Source: SIG603 sp964370115
GTDB taxonomy: Bacteria; Bacillota; Clostridia; Oscillospirales; Acutalibacteraceae
Length of the DNA: 64,000 nucleotides
Assembly (NCBI GenBank): GCA_964370115.1
Contig: CAYJIA010000007.1
Span: 7,869 to 71,868, forward strand
Direction: 5' to 3'
Both the position numbers and the translations under genes were made by a program. Of the stretch, positions 43,079-52,073 are shown piece after piece. Every line of letters starts with the position of its first letter. The stretch's first letter is position 1. The notes below the pieces were generated by a model that was not told the DNA's origin, ran no database searches, and saw only the letters and a program-made list of their open reading frames with translations.

Positions 43079-45139
43079 ATGGGTTCAAAACTATTAAACA
43101 ATATGATATCGATTTTTGTAGTGCTCATAGTGGCGTTTCTAATTATACCACTAGAGACTCAAATTCTCGACTTCATGTTTATATTAAACCTTAGCTTGTC
43201 GCTAATTATTATGCTTGTAACAATGTATATTAAAGAGGCTTTAGACTTTGCGATATTCCCGTCTTTGCTACTTATTACGACACTCTTAAGACTGGTGTTA
43301 AACGTGTCGTCTACCCGTTCTATTTTGTCAAAAGGCGGCTATGCAGGAGAGGTTATTGCGACTTTTGGAGAATTTGTTATAAGAGGCGATGTTGTCGTAG
43401 GTCTTGTAATCTTTCTAATCATAGTACTTGTTCAGTTTATAGTTATCACAAAAGGTTCTGAAAGAGTTGCGGAAGTCTCGGCAAGGTTTACCCTTGATGC
43501 TATGCCAGGTAAGCAAATGGCGATTGACGCCGATTTAAGCTCAGGACTAATTGATGAGCAACAAGCAAGAGACAGACGTCAAAAAATCCAAAGAGAAGCA
43601 GACTTTTTCGGTTCTATGGACGGTGCGTCCAAATTTGTTAAGGGAGATGCAATTATCTCCATTATAGTAACCCTTATAAACCTTATAGGTGGTATAGCCG
43701 TTGGTTTTTTAAATAATGAAGGTGATATCAACTATATACTTAATACATATGCCGTCTCTACTGTAGGCGATGGCCTTATGAGCCAAATTCCAGCACTTTT
43801 GATATCGGTTGCAACTGGTATGATAGTTACAAGGTCTGCCTCTGATGCAAACCTTAATACCGATGTTATTAAACAGTTTACGTCCCAACCACTCGTGCTA
43901 ATTATTGCAGGTGGAGCGCTTCCGTTTTTAATGCTTATAGGTTTTCCGGCACCACAAGTTTTGATAATCTCAGCAGCACTTTTATCACTTGGTATTGTGC
44001 TTTATAGAAAGAACAAAGCAGTGGAAGTGGCGCTTGCAGAAGGAATTCCGACAGTTAAAGAAGAAGTTACCAGTGAAGTTGATTTTTACAAGAATATTGA
44101 TAATATATATGGCCTATTAAATGTAGACCCAATAAGTGTTAGTGTTGGTTATAGCCTTCTACCACTTGTAGATGAGTCAAATGGAGGATATTTCCTAGAC
44201 CGTGTTGTAATGCTTAGAAAACAGTTTGCGGACACCATGGGAATGGTTATTCCACCACTGAGGCTTACCGACAGCAGTGAACTTAACCCAAATCAGTATG
44301 AAATTAAGTTAAGGGGAGAAACGGTCGCCGCCGGCGAGGTTCTTGTAGACCACTATTTAGGACTAGGGCCCGACGAGCTATTAAAATCAAATGAAGTTGA
44401 TGGTATAGATACGGTCGACCCGGCATTTGGAATTCCAGCAAAGTGGATTAGCGATGACAAGAGGGTAAAGGCAGAGTCTTTAGGATATACACTAATAGAT
44501 GCGACCTCTGTTATTATCACACACTTGTCAGAAATAATACGAATACATGCGCATGAGCTAATAAACAGGCAAGAAGTCAAGCGTATGATAGAAAATCTTA
44601 AAAAGTTTAATGAAGATGTCGTAAAGGATATAGTTCCAGAGGTGGTTTCACTAAACGATTTGCAGCGTGTTTTGAAAGCTTTGCTTAAAGAGGGAGTTCC
44701 AATTGTTGATTTAGAAATTATTGTCGAAACCCTTGCCGAGCATATGCCAACAGTAAAAGACAATGATATGCTAGTAGAATATGTCAGACAATCACTTAGA
44801 AGGACAATTACGCATCATTATGCCGAGTCGGGACAACTAAAAGTTGTAAGCCTTGACAACAGCATAGAGGAAGTCATTATAAGAAACCTAAAAAGAGTGG
44901 ACGGCGGTGCATATCTAAACCTAGACCCCGACACAATACAAAAAATCATGCAAAATACGAAAGCACAGCTTGATAATATCCAAAATCTAGTGCAAACACC
45001 TGTAATCCTTACATCTCCTTTTGTAAGAGTGTATTATAAAAAACTACTCGATCAATTCTATCCGGATATAACTGTACTTTCTTTAAATGATTTGGATACT
45101 AGAGTACATGTACAATCGCTTGGCAATATTTCAATCTAA
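43079..45139 (+). CDS. flhA: Flagellar export gate protein FlhA
   Basis: The large export gate protein, 686 residues. N-terminal half with about eight membrane helices including the FHIPEP block (RFTLDAMPGKQMAIDADLSSGLIDEQQARDRRQKIQREADFFGSMDGASKFVKGDAI), C-terminal half cytoplasmic and involved in chaperone docking. In most Firmicutes flhF and flhG follow directly. Here the next gene is the sigma factor fliA, 22 bp away. Confidence 0.96.
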   Translation: MGSKLLNNMISIFVVLIVAFLIIPLETQILDFMFILNLSLSLIIMLVTMYIKEALDFAIFPSLLLITTLLRLVLNVSSTRSILSKGGYAGEVIATFGEFVIRGDVVVGLVIFLIIVLVQFIVITKGSERVAEVSARFTLDAMPGKQMAIDADLSSGLIDEQQARDRRQKIQREADFFGSMDGASKFVKGDAIISIIVTLINLIGGIAVGFLNNEGDINYILNTYAVSTVGDGLMSQIPALLISVATGMIVTRSASDANLNTDVIKQFTSQPLVLIIAGGALPFLMLIGFPAPQVLIISAALLSLGIVLYRKNKAVEVALAEGIPTVKEEVTSEVDFYKNIDNIYGLLNVDPISVSVGYSLLPLVDESNGGYFLDRVVMLRKQFADTMGMVIPPLRLTDSSELNPNQYEIKLRGETVAAGEVLVDHYLGLGPDELLKSNEVDGIDTVDPAFGIPAKWISDDKRVKAESLGYTLIDATSVIITHLSEIIRIHAHELINRQEVKRMIENLKKFNEDVVKDIVPEVVSLNDLQRVLKALLKEGVPIVDLEIIVETLAEHMPTVKDNDMLVEYVRQSLRRTITHHYAESGQLKVVSLDNSIEEVIIRNLKRVDGGAYLNLDPDTIQKIMQNTKAQLDNIQNLVQTPVILTSPFVRVYYKKLLDQFYPDITVLSLNDLDTRVHVQSLGNISI

Positions 45140-45161
45140 AAGGGAGAGGAGAGGCTAGTAA

Positions 45162-45947
45162 GTGGAGAAATACAGTAACCCGCAGATAAAAGAATGCAAG
45201 GTTGATGACCCAGAAGCTTTAATGATAAAGTATAAGCAAACGGGCGATGTAGAGCTTAGAAATCAGCTTGTAATGCATTATTTGCAGTATGTTAATATTG
45301 CAATTTACAATATGCGCTCCATTTTACTCTCTAACATAGCTTTTGATGATTTTTTCAATCAGGGAATCATAGCCCTCATAGATTGTATAGAGCGCTATGA
45401 TATTACAAGAGGTGTGGCGACATTTGATACTTATAGCTATACTTTTATAAGAGGTTCAATTTTAAAGTATTTAAGAAAACAAAACTGGCTCCCAAATAGG
45501 CTTTGGGAAGCAAGAAAAAAGATATCGCAGGGGAAAAATTTGCTAGAGCAGAGGCTCTTAAGAGAGCCGACAAACAAAGAGCTTGCGGATTATCTTGGTA
45601 TAAGTGAGGACAAGCTCTCGAAAAATATCTGCGAAATATCGGTTATTGACAATATATCATTTGAAGAGCTCTTGGCAGAGACTTACGGTAACGGAGTGAA
45701 AATTCCAGACGAAAACGGCGACAGCTCACCCGATGCAGATTTAATAGCCAGAGAACTAAGACAAAGTCTAACTAAAGCAATAGAAAAATTGCCGCCAAAA
45801 CAAAAACAGATTATAAGCTTGTTTTATTATGAAAATTTAAACTTAAGGGAAATAGGAGAAGTTTTAGAAATTTCTCAACAAAGAGTTTCACAACTTAGAA
45901 AAGCAGCACTTGAAAGTTTAAGAGAAGGCCTACAAGATTTTACATAA
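45162..45947 (+). CDS. fliA: Flagellar RNA polymerase sigma-28 factor FliA (SigD)
   Basis: Directs transcription of late flagellar genes when released by FlgM. 261 residues with sigma region 2 (YDITRGVATFDTYSYTFIRGSILKYLRKQNWLPNRLWE), region 3 (PTNKELADYLGIS) and region 4 (IEKLPPKQKQIISLFYYENLNLREIGEVLEISQQRVSQLRKAALESL). GTG start. In B. subtilis sigD comes after cheD; here it precedes flgF/flgG and cheC-cheD. Confidence 0.94.
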   Translation: MEKYSNPQIKECKVDDPEALMIKYKQTGDVELRNQLVMHYLQYVNIAIYNMRSILLSNIAFDDFFNQGIIALIDCIERYDITRGVATFDTYSYTFIRGSILKYLRKQNWLPNRLWEARKKISQGKNLLEQRLLREPTNKELADYLGISEDKLSKNICEISVIDNISFEELLAETYGNGVKIPDENGDSSPDADLIARELRQSLTKAIEKLPPKQKQIISLFYYENLNLREIGEVLEISQQRVSQLRKAALESLREGLQDFT

Positions 45948-45977
45948 ATCCGTTTTAAGCGGTAGGAGGAGAAGGAT

Positions 45978-46733
45978 ATGTTATCAAGTTTTTATACAGC
46001 AGCCTCGGGAATACTGACAAATCAAAGAGAGATTGATATTATCGGTACTAATCTAACAAATATCCAAACCCCAGGATATAAAACGCAAAGAACAATAGTT
46101 GGTTCTTTTGATCAAGAGCTCCTAGTAGCTCAGGACGCTCACAAAACGACTCTTTTAAGTCCGTCTATGTCTACGTCTACCATAGTCGAAGATGTTGCAA
46201 CTATATATGACACAGGGCTTATAGACACAACGGGTCGCTCGTTTGACTTTGCTATAAACGGTGAAGGCTTTTACGCGGTGGCAGATGCACAGGGGAATTT
46301 GAGCTACACAAGAAACGGCGGTTTTCAAGTAGATGAAAATGGAAATTTAATCGTTCCTGGCTTTGGAACTGTTCAAGGTCAAAGTGGAAATATTACCTTG
46401 ACAGATATCAACATAACAGTGCTTGAGGATGGAAGCATTTTTGACTCAAATGGTGCATATGTGGACAAAATAGCGGTGATGGTTCCTGCTGAAAATACAA
46501 CATTAGAACTTCTTCCAAACGGAATGTTTTCACCGGTTGAGGGGCAAATGGCAAATGCAGGCAATGTGTACACGATAAATCAAGGCGCACTAGAACTTTC
46601 TAATGTTGATATGAACTTAGAAATGACAAAATTAATTGAAGCACAAAGGGCTTTCCAAGCTTGCAGCACCGCCTTACAAGTGGTAGATGAAATGAACTCT
46701 AAGGCGGCAAGTCAAATAGGAAGCATAAGATAA
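45978..46733 (+). CDS. flgF: Flagellar basal-body rod protein FlgF/FlgG family, first copy
   Basis: A rod/hook-family protein of 251 residues. The start is MLSSFYTAASGILTNQREIDIIGTNLTNIQTPGYKTQR, and the end is LSNVDMNLEMTKLIEAQRAFQACSTALQVVDEMNSKAASQIGSIR. This pair of genes corresponds to flhO-flhP in B. subtilis. Which is the FlgF and which the FlgG equivalent is not decided by sequence alone; names here follow gene order. Confidence 0.85.
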   Translation: MLSSFYTAASGILTNQREIDIIGTNLTNIQTPGYKTQRTIVGSFDQELLVAQDAHKTTLLSPSMSTSTIVEDVATIYDTGLIDTTGRSFDFAINGEGFYAVADAQGNLSYTRNGGFQVDENGNLIVPGFGTVQGQSGNITLTDINITVLEDGSIFDSNGAYVDKIAVMVPAENTTLELLPNGMFSPVEGQMANAGNVYTINQGALELSNVDMNLEMTKLIEAQRAFQACSTALQVVDEMNSKAASQIGSIR

Positions 46734-46760
46734 ATTATATAGGATAAAAGGTGAATTAAT

Positions 46761-47492
46761 ATGAAAATGGCATTTTATGCAGGTGCATCGGGAATTATGG
46801 CACAGCAAGAGGCGATGGATAATATTGGACATAATATCGCAAATGTTAATACCACAGGTTATCTAGAAAGCCAACTGTCTTTTGCATCACTTCTAAATAC
46901 AGAAATGTATGCAAATACACCGACAGACCCACTAGGCGGAAATGGCGTTAAAACAGTTGATATGGGACTTACGAATAAAGGCGGTTCTTATAGAAATACT
47001 GAATCTCCATATGATTTCGCAATTGTTGGAGAAGGTTTTTTTGCAGTTGATGCAGGCGGAGTTATAGAGTATACTTTAGACGGTACATTTGATGCATCTA
47101 TTGAGGGGGACTTAGCGTATTTGGTAACTACCGACGGCGCTTATGTTTTAAATGATAATTTTGAGCGCATAGAGCTACAATGGGATGAGTCAAAAGGCAG
47201 ATATGCATATGAAAGTCTAACAGAGCAAATAGGTGTTTTCCAGTTTTTCAACCCCACAAGACTTACACCACTACAGTCTAATAGATATGTATCAAATGAG
47301 CTTTCAGGCTTGCCTATAGTGGCGACAGAGGGTTCTGCAGAAGTTAGAAGCTCTATGCTTCGAAATTCGAGTATTGAGATAGAAGCAGCAATGGCAGACA
47401 TGATAGTAAGCCAGCGTTCATATCAACTCAGTGCAAGAGTAGTGCAAACAGCCGATGAAAACGAACAAACTATAAATAGCCTTAGGAGATGA
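46761..47492 (+). CDS. flgG: Flagellar basal-body rod protein FlgF/FlgG family, second copy
   Basis: Second rod protein of 243 residues. It starts MKMAFYAGASGIMAQQEAMDNIGHNIANVNTTGYLESQLSFASLLNTEMYAN and ends with SSIEIEAAMADMIVSQRSYQLSARVVQTADENEQTINSLRR. It is distinct from the first copy in its middle (DFAIVGEGFFAVDAGGVIEYTLDG). It overlaps or touches cheC at its stop codon. Confidence 0.85.
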   Translation: MKMAFYAGASGIMAQQEAMDNIGHNIANVNTTGYLESQLSFASLLNTEMYANTPTDPLGGNGVKTVDMGLTNKGGSYRNTESPYDFAIVGEGFFAVDAGGVIEYTLDGTFDASIEGDLAYLVTTDGAYVLNDNFERIELQWDESKGRYAYESLTEQIGVFQFFNPTRLTPLQSNRYVSNELSGLPIVATEGSAEVRSSMLRNSSIEIEAAMADMIVSQRSYQLSARVVQTADENEQTINSLRR

Positions 47493-47494
47493 GC

Positions 47495-48112
47495 ATGAGT
47501 AATAAAAATATTGAGTTTAACGATATGCAAATTGATGCAATCAAAGAAATAGGAAATATAGGAAAAGGAAATGCCGGAACGGCTCTTTCTGAAATACTAA
47601 ACAACAAAACTGTAGACATGAATGTCTCAAAAGTGAAAATGCTTGAATATGAGGATTTTGTAAACAGTTTTGGTGGAAATGAAGCGCTGTTGGTTGGAAT
47701 TATTTCTACTCTTACCAATGATTTAGAGGGCATGATAATGGTGCTTATGCGCAAAGACTGTGCCACTACGATTATTAATGAGTGGGTGGGTGCCGACTGC
47801 GAAGATTTACTAAGTATTGACGACTTGAATAAGTCTGCGATACAAGAAGCGGCAAACATAATGAAAGCTTCATATTTGAACTCGATTTCACAATTTTCGG
47901 GACTTACTATAGGTCTTTCTGCGCCAGATATATGCATAGACATGGTGGGCTCAATTTTAGATGTACCTGCCGCATATTTTGCAAATATGAGCAGAAAAAT
48001 TATGGTAATAGAAGACGATTTTGCATCACAAGGATGGAATGATAGCAGAATTATCTTACTTCTTGAAGTGGAATCATTAAAAAAATTGCTTAATGCGTTA
48101 GGTATGGATTGA
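47495..48112 (+). CDS. cheC: CheY-P phosphatase CheC
   Basis: Dephosphorylates CheY-P and is activated by CheD. The 205-residue protein keeps both E-x2-N active-site helices (AIKEIGNIGKGNAGTALSEI and AIQEAANIMKASYLNSIS). The start at 47495 is chosen because AGGAG is 6 nt upstream; the ATG at 47489 touches the ribosome site. Its stop overlaps the cheD ATG by 1 nt, so the two partners are translationally coupled. Confidence 0.93.
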   Translation: MSNKNIEFNDMQIDAIKEIGNIGKGNAGTALSEILNNKTVDMNVSKVKMLEYEDFVNSFGGNEALLVGIISTLTNDLEGMIMVLMRKDCATTIINEWVGADCEDLLSIDDLNKSAIQEAANIMKASYLNSISQFSGLTIGLSAPDICIDMVGSILDVPAAYFANMSRKIMVIEDDFASQGWNDSRIILLLEVESLKKLLNALGMD

Positions 48113-48597
48113 TGAAAAACATTATTGTAGGGATTTCGGATTATAAAGTTGCTAAAGACGGCGATGTGCTAACAACATATGCGCTTGGTTCGTGTGTTGG
48201 CATATGTCTTTATGATAGGCAATTAAAGATTGCAGGTTTGGCTCATATTATGCTCGGCATGAGCTCAGGATATAATGTGAAAACCGGATCTGAAAATCGT
48301 TTTGCAGATTTGGCTATTAAAAATATGTTAGATGATATGAGAAAAGCTGGTGCCTCTATTGGAAGACTCACTGCGAAAATTGCAGGGGGCGCACAGATGT
48401 TTCAAACTCTGGCCGAGTCTCAGGTTAGTAATATAGGTCAAAAAAATATATTAGCAGTAAAGCAAGTTCTTTCGCAAAACAATATATCTATTTTAGCAGA
48501 AGATACTGGCAAAAATTATGGTAGAACACAAACATTTGATTCTTCAAACGGAAAAATGACAATAAAATCCTACAGTAAAGGAACTGTTGAGTATTAA
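48112..48597 (+). CDS. cheD: Chemoreceptor glutamine deamidase CheD
   Basis: Deamidates receptor glutamines and stimulates CheC. The 161-residue protein has the catalytic set Thr22, Cys28 and His45 in TTYALGSCVGICLYD and GLAHIMLG. It is coupled to cheC by the TGATG stop/start. It ends the long operon; a hairpin terminator follows. Confidence 0.94.
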   Translation: MKNIIVGISDYKVAKDGDVLTTYALGSCVGICLYDRQLKIAGLAHIMLGMSSGYNVKTGSENRFADLAIKNMLDDMRKAGASIGRLTAKIAGGAQMFQTLAESQVSNIGQKNILAVKQVLSQNNISILAEDTGKNYGRTQTFDSSNGKMTIKSYSKGTVEY

Positions 48598-48601
48598 AAA
48601 A

Positions 48602-48635
48602 CGCCCTAAATAACATAATATAGTTATTTAGGGCG
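48602..48635. terminator. Bidirectional terminator between cheD and the PilZ gene
   Basis: CGCCCTAAATAAC (48602-48614) pairs with 48623-48635, loop of 8. The T-run is better on the minus strand, so it should end the PilZ transcript strongly and the cheD transcript more weakly. Confidence 0.8.
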
Positions 48636-48667
48636 AATTTTGTATAGAGTTTAGTGTGAATTTGATA

Positions 48668-49318
48668 TTAAATAATTTTATTTTTTGTCTTATTGTGCTC
48701 GCGCTCGAGTTTGAAAATTGCTTTGCAAAGTAAATCTATAGTGAATTCTGATAAATCTACAAAATTACCTCTGCACTCAAAACCACCATCAACAGATATG
48801 CTATCGATTATTTTACAGCTAAGCTCAAATACAGGAAGCTCTGGTGCGAGATAAAGATTTGATATAGATACAGTTTCGTCAGTGGTGAAATTATGTTCGC
48901 AGAAGAACTTTATTCCAGAAATACTAATGTCCACAAGCTTTATATCATGTGTTTGGACTACTTGATTCATAGTGTCTTCTAAGTCTATAGCCTTGGCATA
49001 AGCGCTACTAGTGACACGGAAAAATTTACGTCTTTCTGAGTCTTGGAAAATTTTCACATTTACTATGCGACAAATATCTTTTGTAGAGGCAAAAGTAGTT
49101 GCGCCAAGGACTAAAAATTTTCCGTTTTTTCTAAGGACTACTTTTACCCGCAAATTATATTCAAGAAGTTGAAGAGGTTCTCCATTTTTTGAAACAATAT
49201 CAACAACAACCTGATCATTTCTGTCTATTTTACTAACGGTGCCTATGAGCAAGAGTTGGTTTTCAAGAGTTTTTACTTCGCACAAAGCACCTACAAAGTT
49301 AGTGTCTAAATCTGTCAT
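48668..49318 (-). CDS. PilZ-domain c-di-GMP effector (YcgR/YpfA-like)
   Basis: About 216 residues. N-terminal YcgR-like beta domain, then the PilZ domain with ERRKFFRV (the R-x3-R-type element) and VDISISGIKFF (D/N-x-S-x2-G). Proteins of this layout bind c-di-GMP and slow the motor or alter secretion. It is encoded against the fla/che operon, divergent from parA. The ATG at 49318 has GGAGG 8 nt upstream; the longer frame start is rejected. Confidence 0.88.
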   Translation of the reverse strand: MTDLDTNFVGALCEVKTLENQLLLIGTVSKIDRNDQVVVDIVSKNGEPLQLLEYNLRVKVVLRKNGKFLVLGATTFASTKDICRIVNVKIFQDSERRKFFRVTSSAYAKAIDLEDTMNQVVQTHDIKLVDISISGIKFFCEHNFTTDETVSISNLYLAPELPVFELSCKIIDSISVDGGFECRGNFVDLSEFTIDLLCKAIFKLEREHNKTKNKII

Positions 49319-49369
49319 ACGGTCTACCTCCAAAAATTTTAAAAAAATAATAATAATTGAGAAAATTAC

Positions 49370-49402
49370 TTGAAAAAATGATAATTATTTGTTATTATCA
49401 TT
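49370..49402 (+). promoter_or_regulatory. Promoter of parA-comFB overlapped by an inverted repeat
   Basis: TTGAAA (49370-49375), 17-bp spacer, TATTAT (49393-49398). An inverted repeat AATGATAAT (49377-49385)/ATTATCATT (49394-49402) covers spacer and -10. Its cores TGATAAT and ATTATCA are identical to Fur/PerR half-sites, but the 8-bp gap is not the usual 1. Confidence 0.5.
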
Positions 49403-49478
49403 TTACTTGTTTTTATTAAATTTATCAAGTGGAAAATGAAAAAAAATTAATTTATACATATTGAGGGGAGTGAAGTTT

Positions 49479-50246
49479 GTGGCTAAGGTTATTTCGTTTA
49501 TTAATGAAAAAGGTGGAGTTGGAAAAACCACCTCTACTAATGTGGTCGCGGCTATTTTAAAAAATAAAGAATATAAGGTGCTCTGCATCGATTTTGACCC
49601 ACAGGGGCACTTATCGTCAGGTTTTGGAGCAGATGTGATGTCTAGCCCTACGATTTATGATGTACTAAAGCATAGGGTAAAAGAAAGAGCGGCGATACAA
49701 AATTCAAATGTAGTTGACATAATACCTGCAAATGATATGCTAAAAAGTATTGAGGCAGAGTTTACAGGAAAAAATAATCACGAACTTTTAAAGGAAGTCA
49801 TAAAACCACTCATGCCAATTTATGACTATATTTTAATTGACTCACCACCAGAACTAGGACTTATGTCCGTAAATGCCCTTGTTGCTTCCGATGTTGTCCT
49901 CATACCTAGCTTGCCAGACGGGTACAGCCTTATGGGTACTATAAAGGTACACGAGACGATTTCGAGGGTCAAAGATGCATTTAATAAAAGCCTTTCGATA
50001 GCTGGTATAGTGCTTATAAGATATTATGCGAGGGAAAGGCTTAGCAAAACGGCTGCCGAGGTGCTAGGTGATATCAGCAAAAAAATGGATATACCAATTT
50101 TAAATACAAAAATTAGACACAGCAATATTGTGTGTGATGCAACCACTGTAAGACAGGCAGATGTAATGAAATCTATACCCAAAAACAAGGCGATAGGTGA
50201 TTATGTAGAACTTGTAGACGAGCTTTTAAAGAAAGGATTGATATAG
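49479..50246 (+). CDS. ParA/Soj-type ATPase in the chemotaxis region
   Basis: A deviant Walker ATPase of 255 residues (FINEKGGVGKTTSTNVVA; VLCIDFDPQGHLSSGFG; YILIDSPPELGLMSVNAL). Such proteins position cargo such as chromosomes, chemosensory arrays or flagella. It lacks the N-terminal FlhF-activating helix of FlhG, so it is not a plain FlhG. GTG start at 49479 with GGGGAG upstream. It forms a two-gene unit with the ComFB-like gene, with the PilZ gene divergent and cheR convergent. No parB or parS was seen nearby. Confidence 0.8.
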   Translation: MAKVISFINEKGGVGKTTSTNVVAAILKNKEYKVLCIDFDPQGHLSSGFGADVMSSPTIYDVLKHRVKERAAIQNSNVVDIIPANDMLKSIEAEFTGKNNHELLKEVIKPLMPIYDYILIDSPPELGLMSVNALVASDVVLIPSLPDGYSLMGTIKVHETISRVKDAFNKSLSIAGIVLIRYYARERLSKTAAEVLGDISKKMDIPILNTKIRHSNIVCDATTVRQADVMKSIPKNKAIGDYVELVDELLKKGLI

Positions 50247-50249
50247 AAT

Positions 50250-50708
50250 ATGGATAATAAAGTAAACGAAAGCAGTAAAGATATGTTATTTAGCAGACTG
50301 TTACCTGCGCTTAAAAGCAATCCTTTTTCCTCAGAGTACGAGGGTGTTATAAGAAGAGAAATGGAAACAGAGGTTGAAGTCAGCGAGGACGATATATTAG
50401 CGGCACTTAGGAGCAAACTTTTCGCAAGAGAGGACGAGGGCTCAGGGAAAAGTGCATATGCAACTTTAAACATCATGGAAAGTTTGGTTGTAAAGTATTT
50501 AGACCAAGTAATAAAAAGATTTAACAGCTGTAGTTGTGACAGGTGTAAGTGCGACATAGCCGCATATGCACTTAATAATTTGCCACCAAAATACGTTGTA
50601 GCAGACAAAGAAAAGGGACTAAAGCTTGAGGAAGAAATATCATCAAAACTAATAATGAGCGCGCTGATTAATGCAGTAATAAAAGTAAGAAGTGAACCAA
50701 GGCATTAA
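50250..50708 (+). CDS. ComFB-family protein
   Basis: A 152-residue protein. The C-terminal half has the ComFB pattern VVKYLDQVIKRFNSCSCDRCKCDIAAYALNNLPPKYVV with a Cys cluster (CSCDRCKC). ComFB was named for a B. subtilis late competence operon where its role is unclear. Cyanobacterial members have been reported to bind c-di-GMP. N-terminal part (about 1-65) is charged and specific to this protein. It is 4 nt after parA, so the two are co-translated. Confidence 0.75.
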   Translation: MDNKVNESSKDMLFSRLLPALKSNPFSSEYEGVIRREMETEVEVSEDDILAALRSKLFAREDEGSGKSAYATLNIMESLVVKYLDQVIKRFNSCSCDRCKCDIAAYALNNLPPKYVVADKEKGLKLEEEISSKLIMSALINAVIKVRSEPRH

Positions 50709-50714
50709 TAACGA

Positions 50715-50740
50715 AAAAGGACAACCGTGGTTGTCCTTTT
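50715..50740. terminator. Bidirectional terminator between comFB and cheR
   Basis: AAAAGGACAACC (50715-50726) pairs with GGTTGTCCTTTT (50729-50740); A-run and T-run on both sides serve both converging genes. Confidence 0.85.
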
Positions 50741-50741
50741 C

Positions 50742-51563
50742 TTATTTTGGTATTTTTTGATATATTGATGGTTCGCAGTATTTATATGGCGTTAACGTCT
50801 TATCTAAGACCTCTGAATGACTGGTGAAAAAATAACCGCTAGGTTTGCTGACATCAAAAAATTTACTAACTAAATTCTGAGTGGTGAGCTTATCGAAATA
50901 TATCATGACATTTCGACAAAAAATAATGTCAAAAGGTCCTATGCCCGTAAGTGGCTGCATTAAGTTTAAAGACCTAAAACTAACGTCCTTGCGGATGTTA
51001 TCACTCACCTTAAATTTGTCAGATGAGATTTCATTAAAATACTTCATTTGCCATGAGGCAGGTAGAGAATTCATCTCACTTTGAGAATATACAGCGTTCA
51101 TACCTTTAGTCAGTGCCGCATTTGAGATGTCTGTGGCAAGGATTTTTATGTCCCACATAGACTTTCTTGAAGAAAAATATTGGTCAAGACACATAGCAAT
51201 AGTGAATGCCTCTTGTCCGCCTGAACAACCTGCACTCCAGATATTAATCTTATTTTGATTACTTCTTTCAAGTTGGGGTAAAATTTTCTGCATTAAATAA
51301 TCAAAATGCTGAAACTCTCGCCCAAAGAAAGAGTAATTTGTTGTAATCTTATTTAGAAATAACTCTTTGTCGGCACTATTATTGCTTTTCTTTAAATAGT
51401 CAATATAAGGGCCGAAGCTTTTAAAACCCTGCTTGACTAAAACCGAGGATAAACGGCCCTCAATGAGGGCTTTTTTTGCGGTTAAGTCAAGGCCGTAATT
51501 TTGTCTGACAAAATTTGAAAGAGTTAAAAATTCCAAATCTGTTAGGTTTATCATTAAAGACAA
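50742..51563 (-). CDS. cheR: Chemotaxis methyltransferase CheR
   Basis: Methylates receptor glutamates using S-adenosylmethionine. About 273 residues: N-terminal helical domain (LSNFVRQNYGLDLTAKKALIEGRLSS), TTNYSFFGRE in place of the usual TNxTxFFRE, the SAM loop WSAGCSGGQEAFTIAM, ILATDIS and FDIIFCRNVMIYF. Start is uncertain: the GTG at 51575 lies inside AGGAGGTG. TTG 51563 at 11 nt spacing is preferred; ATG 51554 is another option. Downstream of cheA and cheW on the minus strand. Confidence 0.92.
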   Translation of the reverse strand: MSLMINLTDLEFLTLSNFVRQNYGLDLTAKKALIEGRLSSVLVKQGFKSFGPYIDYLKKSNNSADKELFLNKITTNYSFFGREFQHFDYLMQKILPQLERSNQNKINIWSAGCSGGQEAFTIAMCLDQYFSSRKSMWDIKILATDISNAALTKGMNAVYSQSEMNSLPASWQMKYFNEISSDKFKVSDNIRKDVSFRSLNLMQPLTGIGPFDIIFCRNVMIYFDKLTTQNLVSKFFDVSKPSGYFFTSHSEVLDKTLTPYKYCEPSIYQKIPK

Positions 51564-51578
51564 GGGGATAAACACCTC

Positions 51579-52058
51579 CTATATACGTATAGTATCTAAA
51601 TCGTCATTGAAAAATTTCATGAAATCAAGATTTAAAACCAAATCCTTGTTTATCTCGAACACCGAGGATAAGTATCGTTTGCAAAATTCAAGGTTTTTTG
51701 GGGGGGAACTCAGTTGGGTAGATTTTACAGTAGCAACCTCGCAAACGGCATCGACAACGATACCGACATTTATATTGTCAATCTCGAGTATGACAACACA
51801 GGTTCTAGAATCAATTTCTTTTTGCTCAAGTCCGAACTTCACACGGACATCTACAACTGGTATTACTTTACCACGCAGATTGACAGCTCCTCTAATATAT
51901 GGAGCGACACAAGGGATTTTTGTCATATTTTGTATTTGAATAATTTCGATAACATATGAAAGCTTTACAGAATAAAGCAGATTATCAATAGAAAATATTA
52001 GGTATCTGCCATTAATATCGTCTTCAATTAAATCAAAAGTATTAGTTTGTACACTCAC
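51579..52058 (-). CDS. cheW: Chemotaxis coupling protein CheW
   Basis: Couples receptors to CheA. The 159-residue protein has the CheW pattern RYLIFSIDNLLYSVKLSYVIEIIQIQNMTKIPCVAPYIRGAVNLRGKVIPVVDVRVKFGLE, with the conserved RG-x-x-NLRG element. GTG start with GAGAGGTG upstream. Lies between cheA and cheR. Confidence 0.95.
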   Translation of the reverse strand: MSVQTNTFDLIEDDINGRYLIFSIDNLLYSVKLSYVIEIIQIQNMTKIPCVAPYIRGAVNLRGKVIPVVDVRVKFGLEQKEIDSRTCVVILEIDNINVGIVVDAVCEVATVKSTQLSSPPKNLEFCKRYLSSVFEINKDLVLNLDFMKFFNDDLDTIRI

Positions 52059-52073
52059 TGAAAAACACCTCTC

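Noticed and set aside
48109..48114. TTG start of cheD one codon upstream of the ATG
   Set aside because: The ATG overlapping the cheC stop gives the standard coupled start and correct CheD length.
49479..50246. ParA-like ATPase as FlhG
   Set aside because: It lacks the FlhG N-terminal activating helix, no flhF is adjacent, and its motifs are closer to Soj/ParA.
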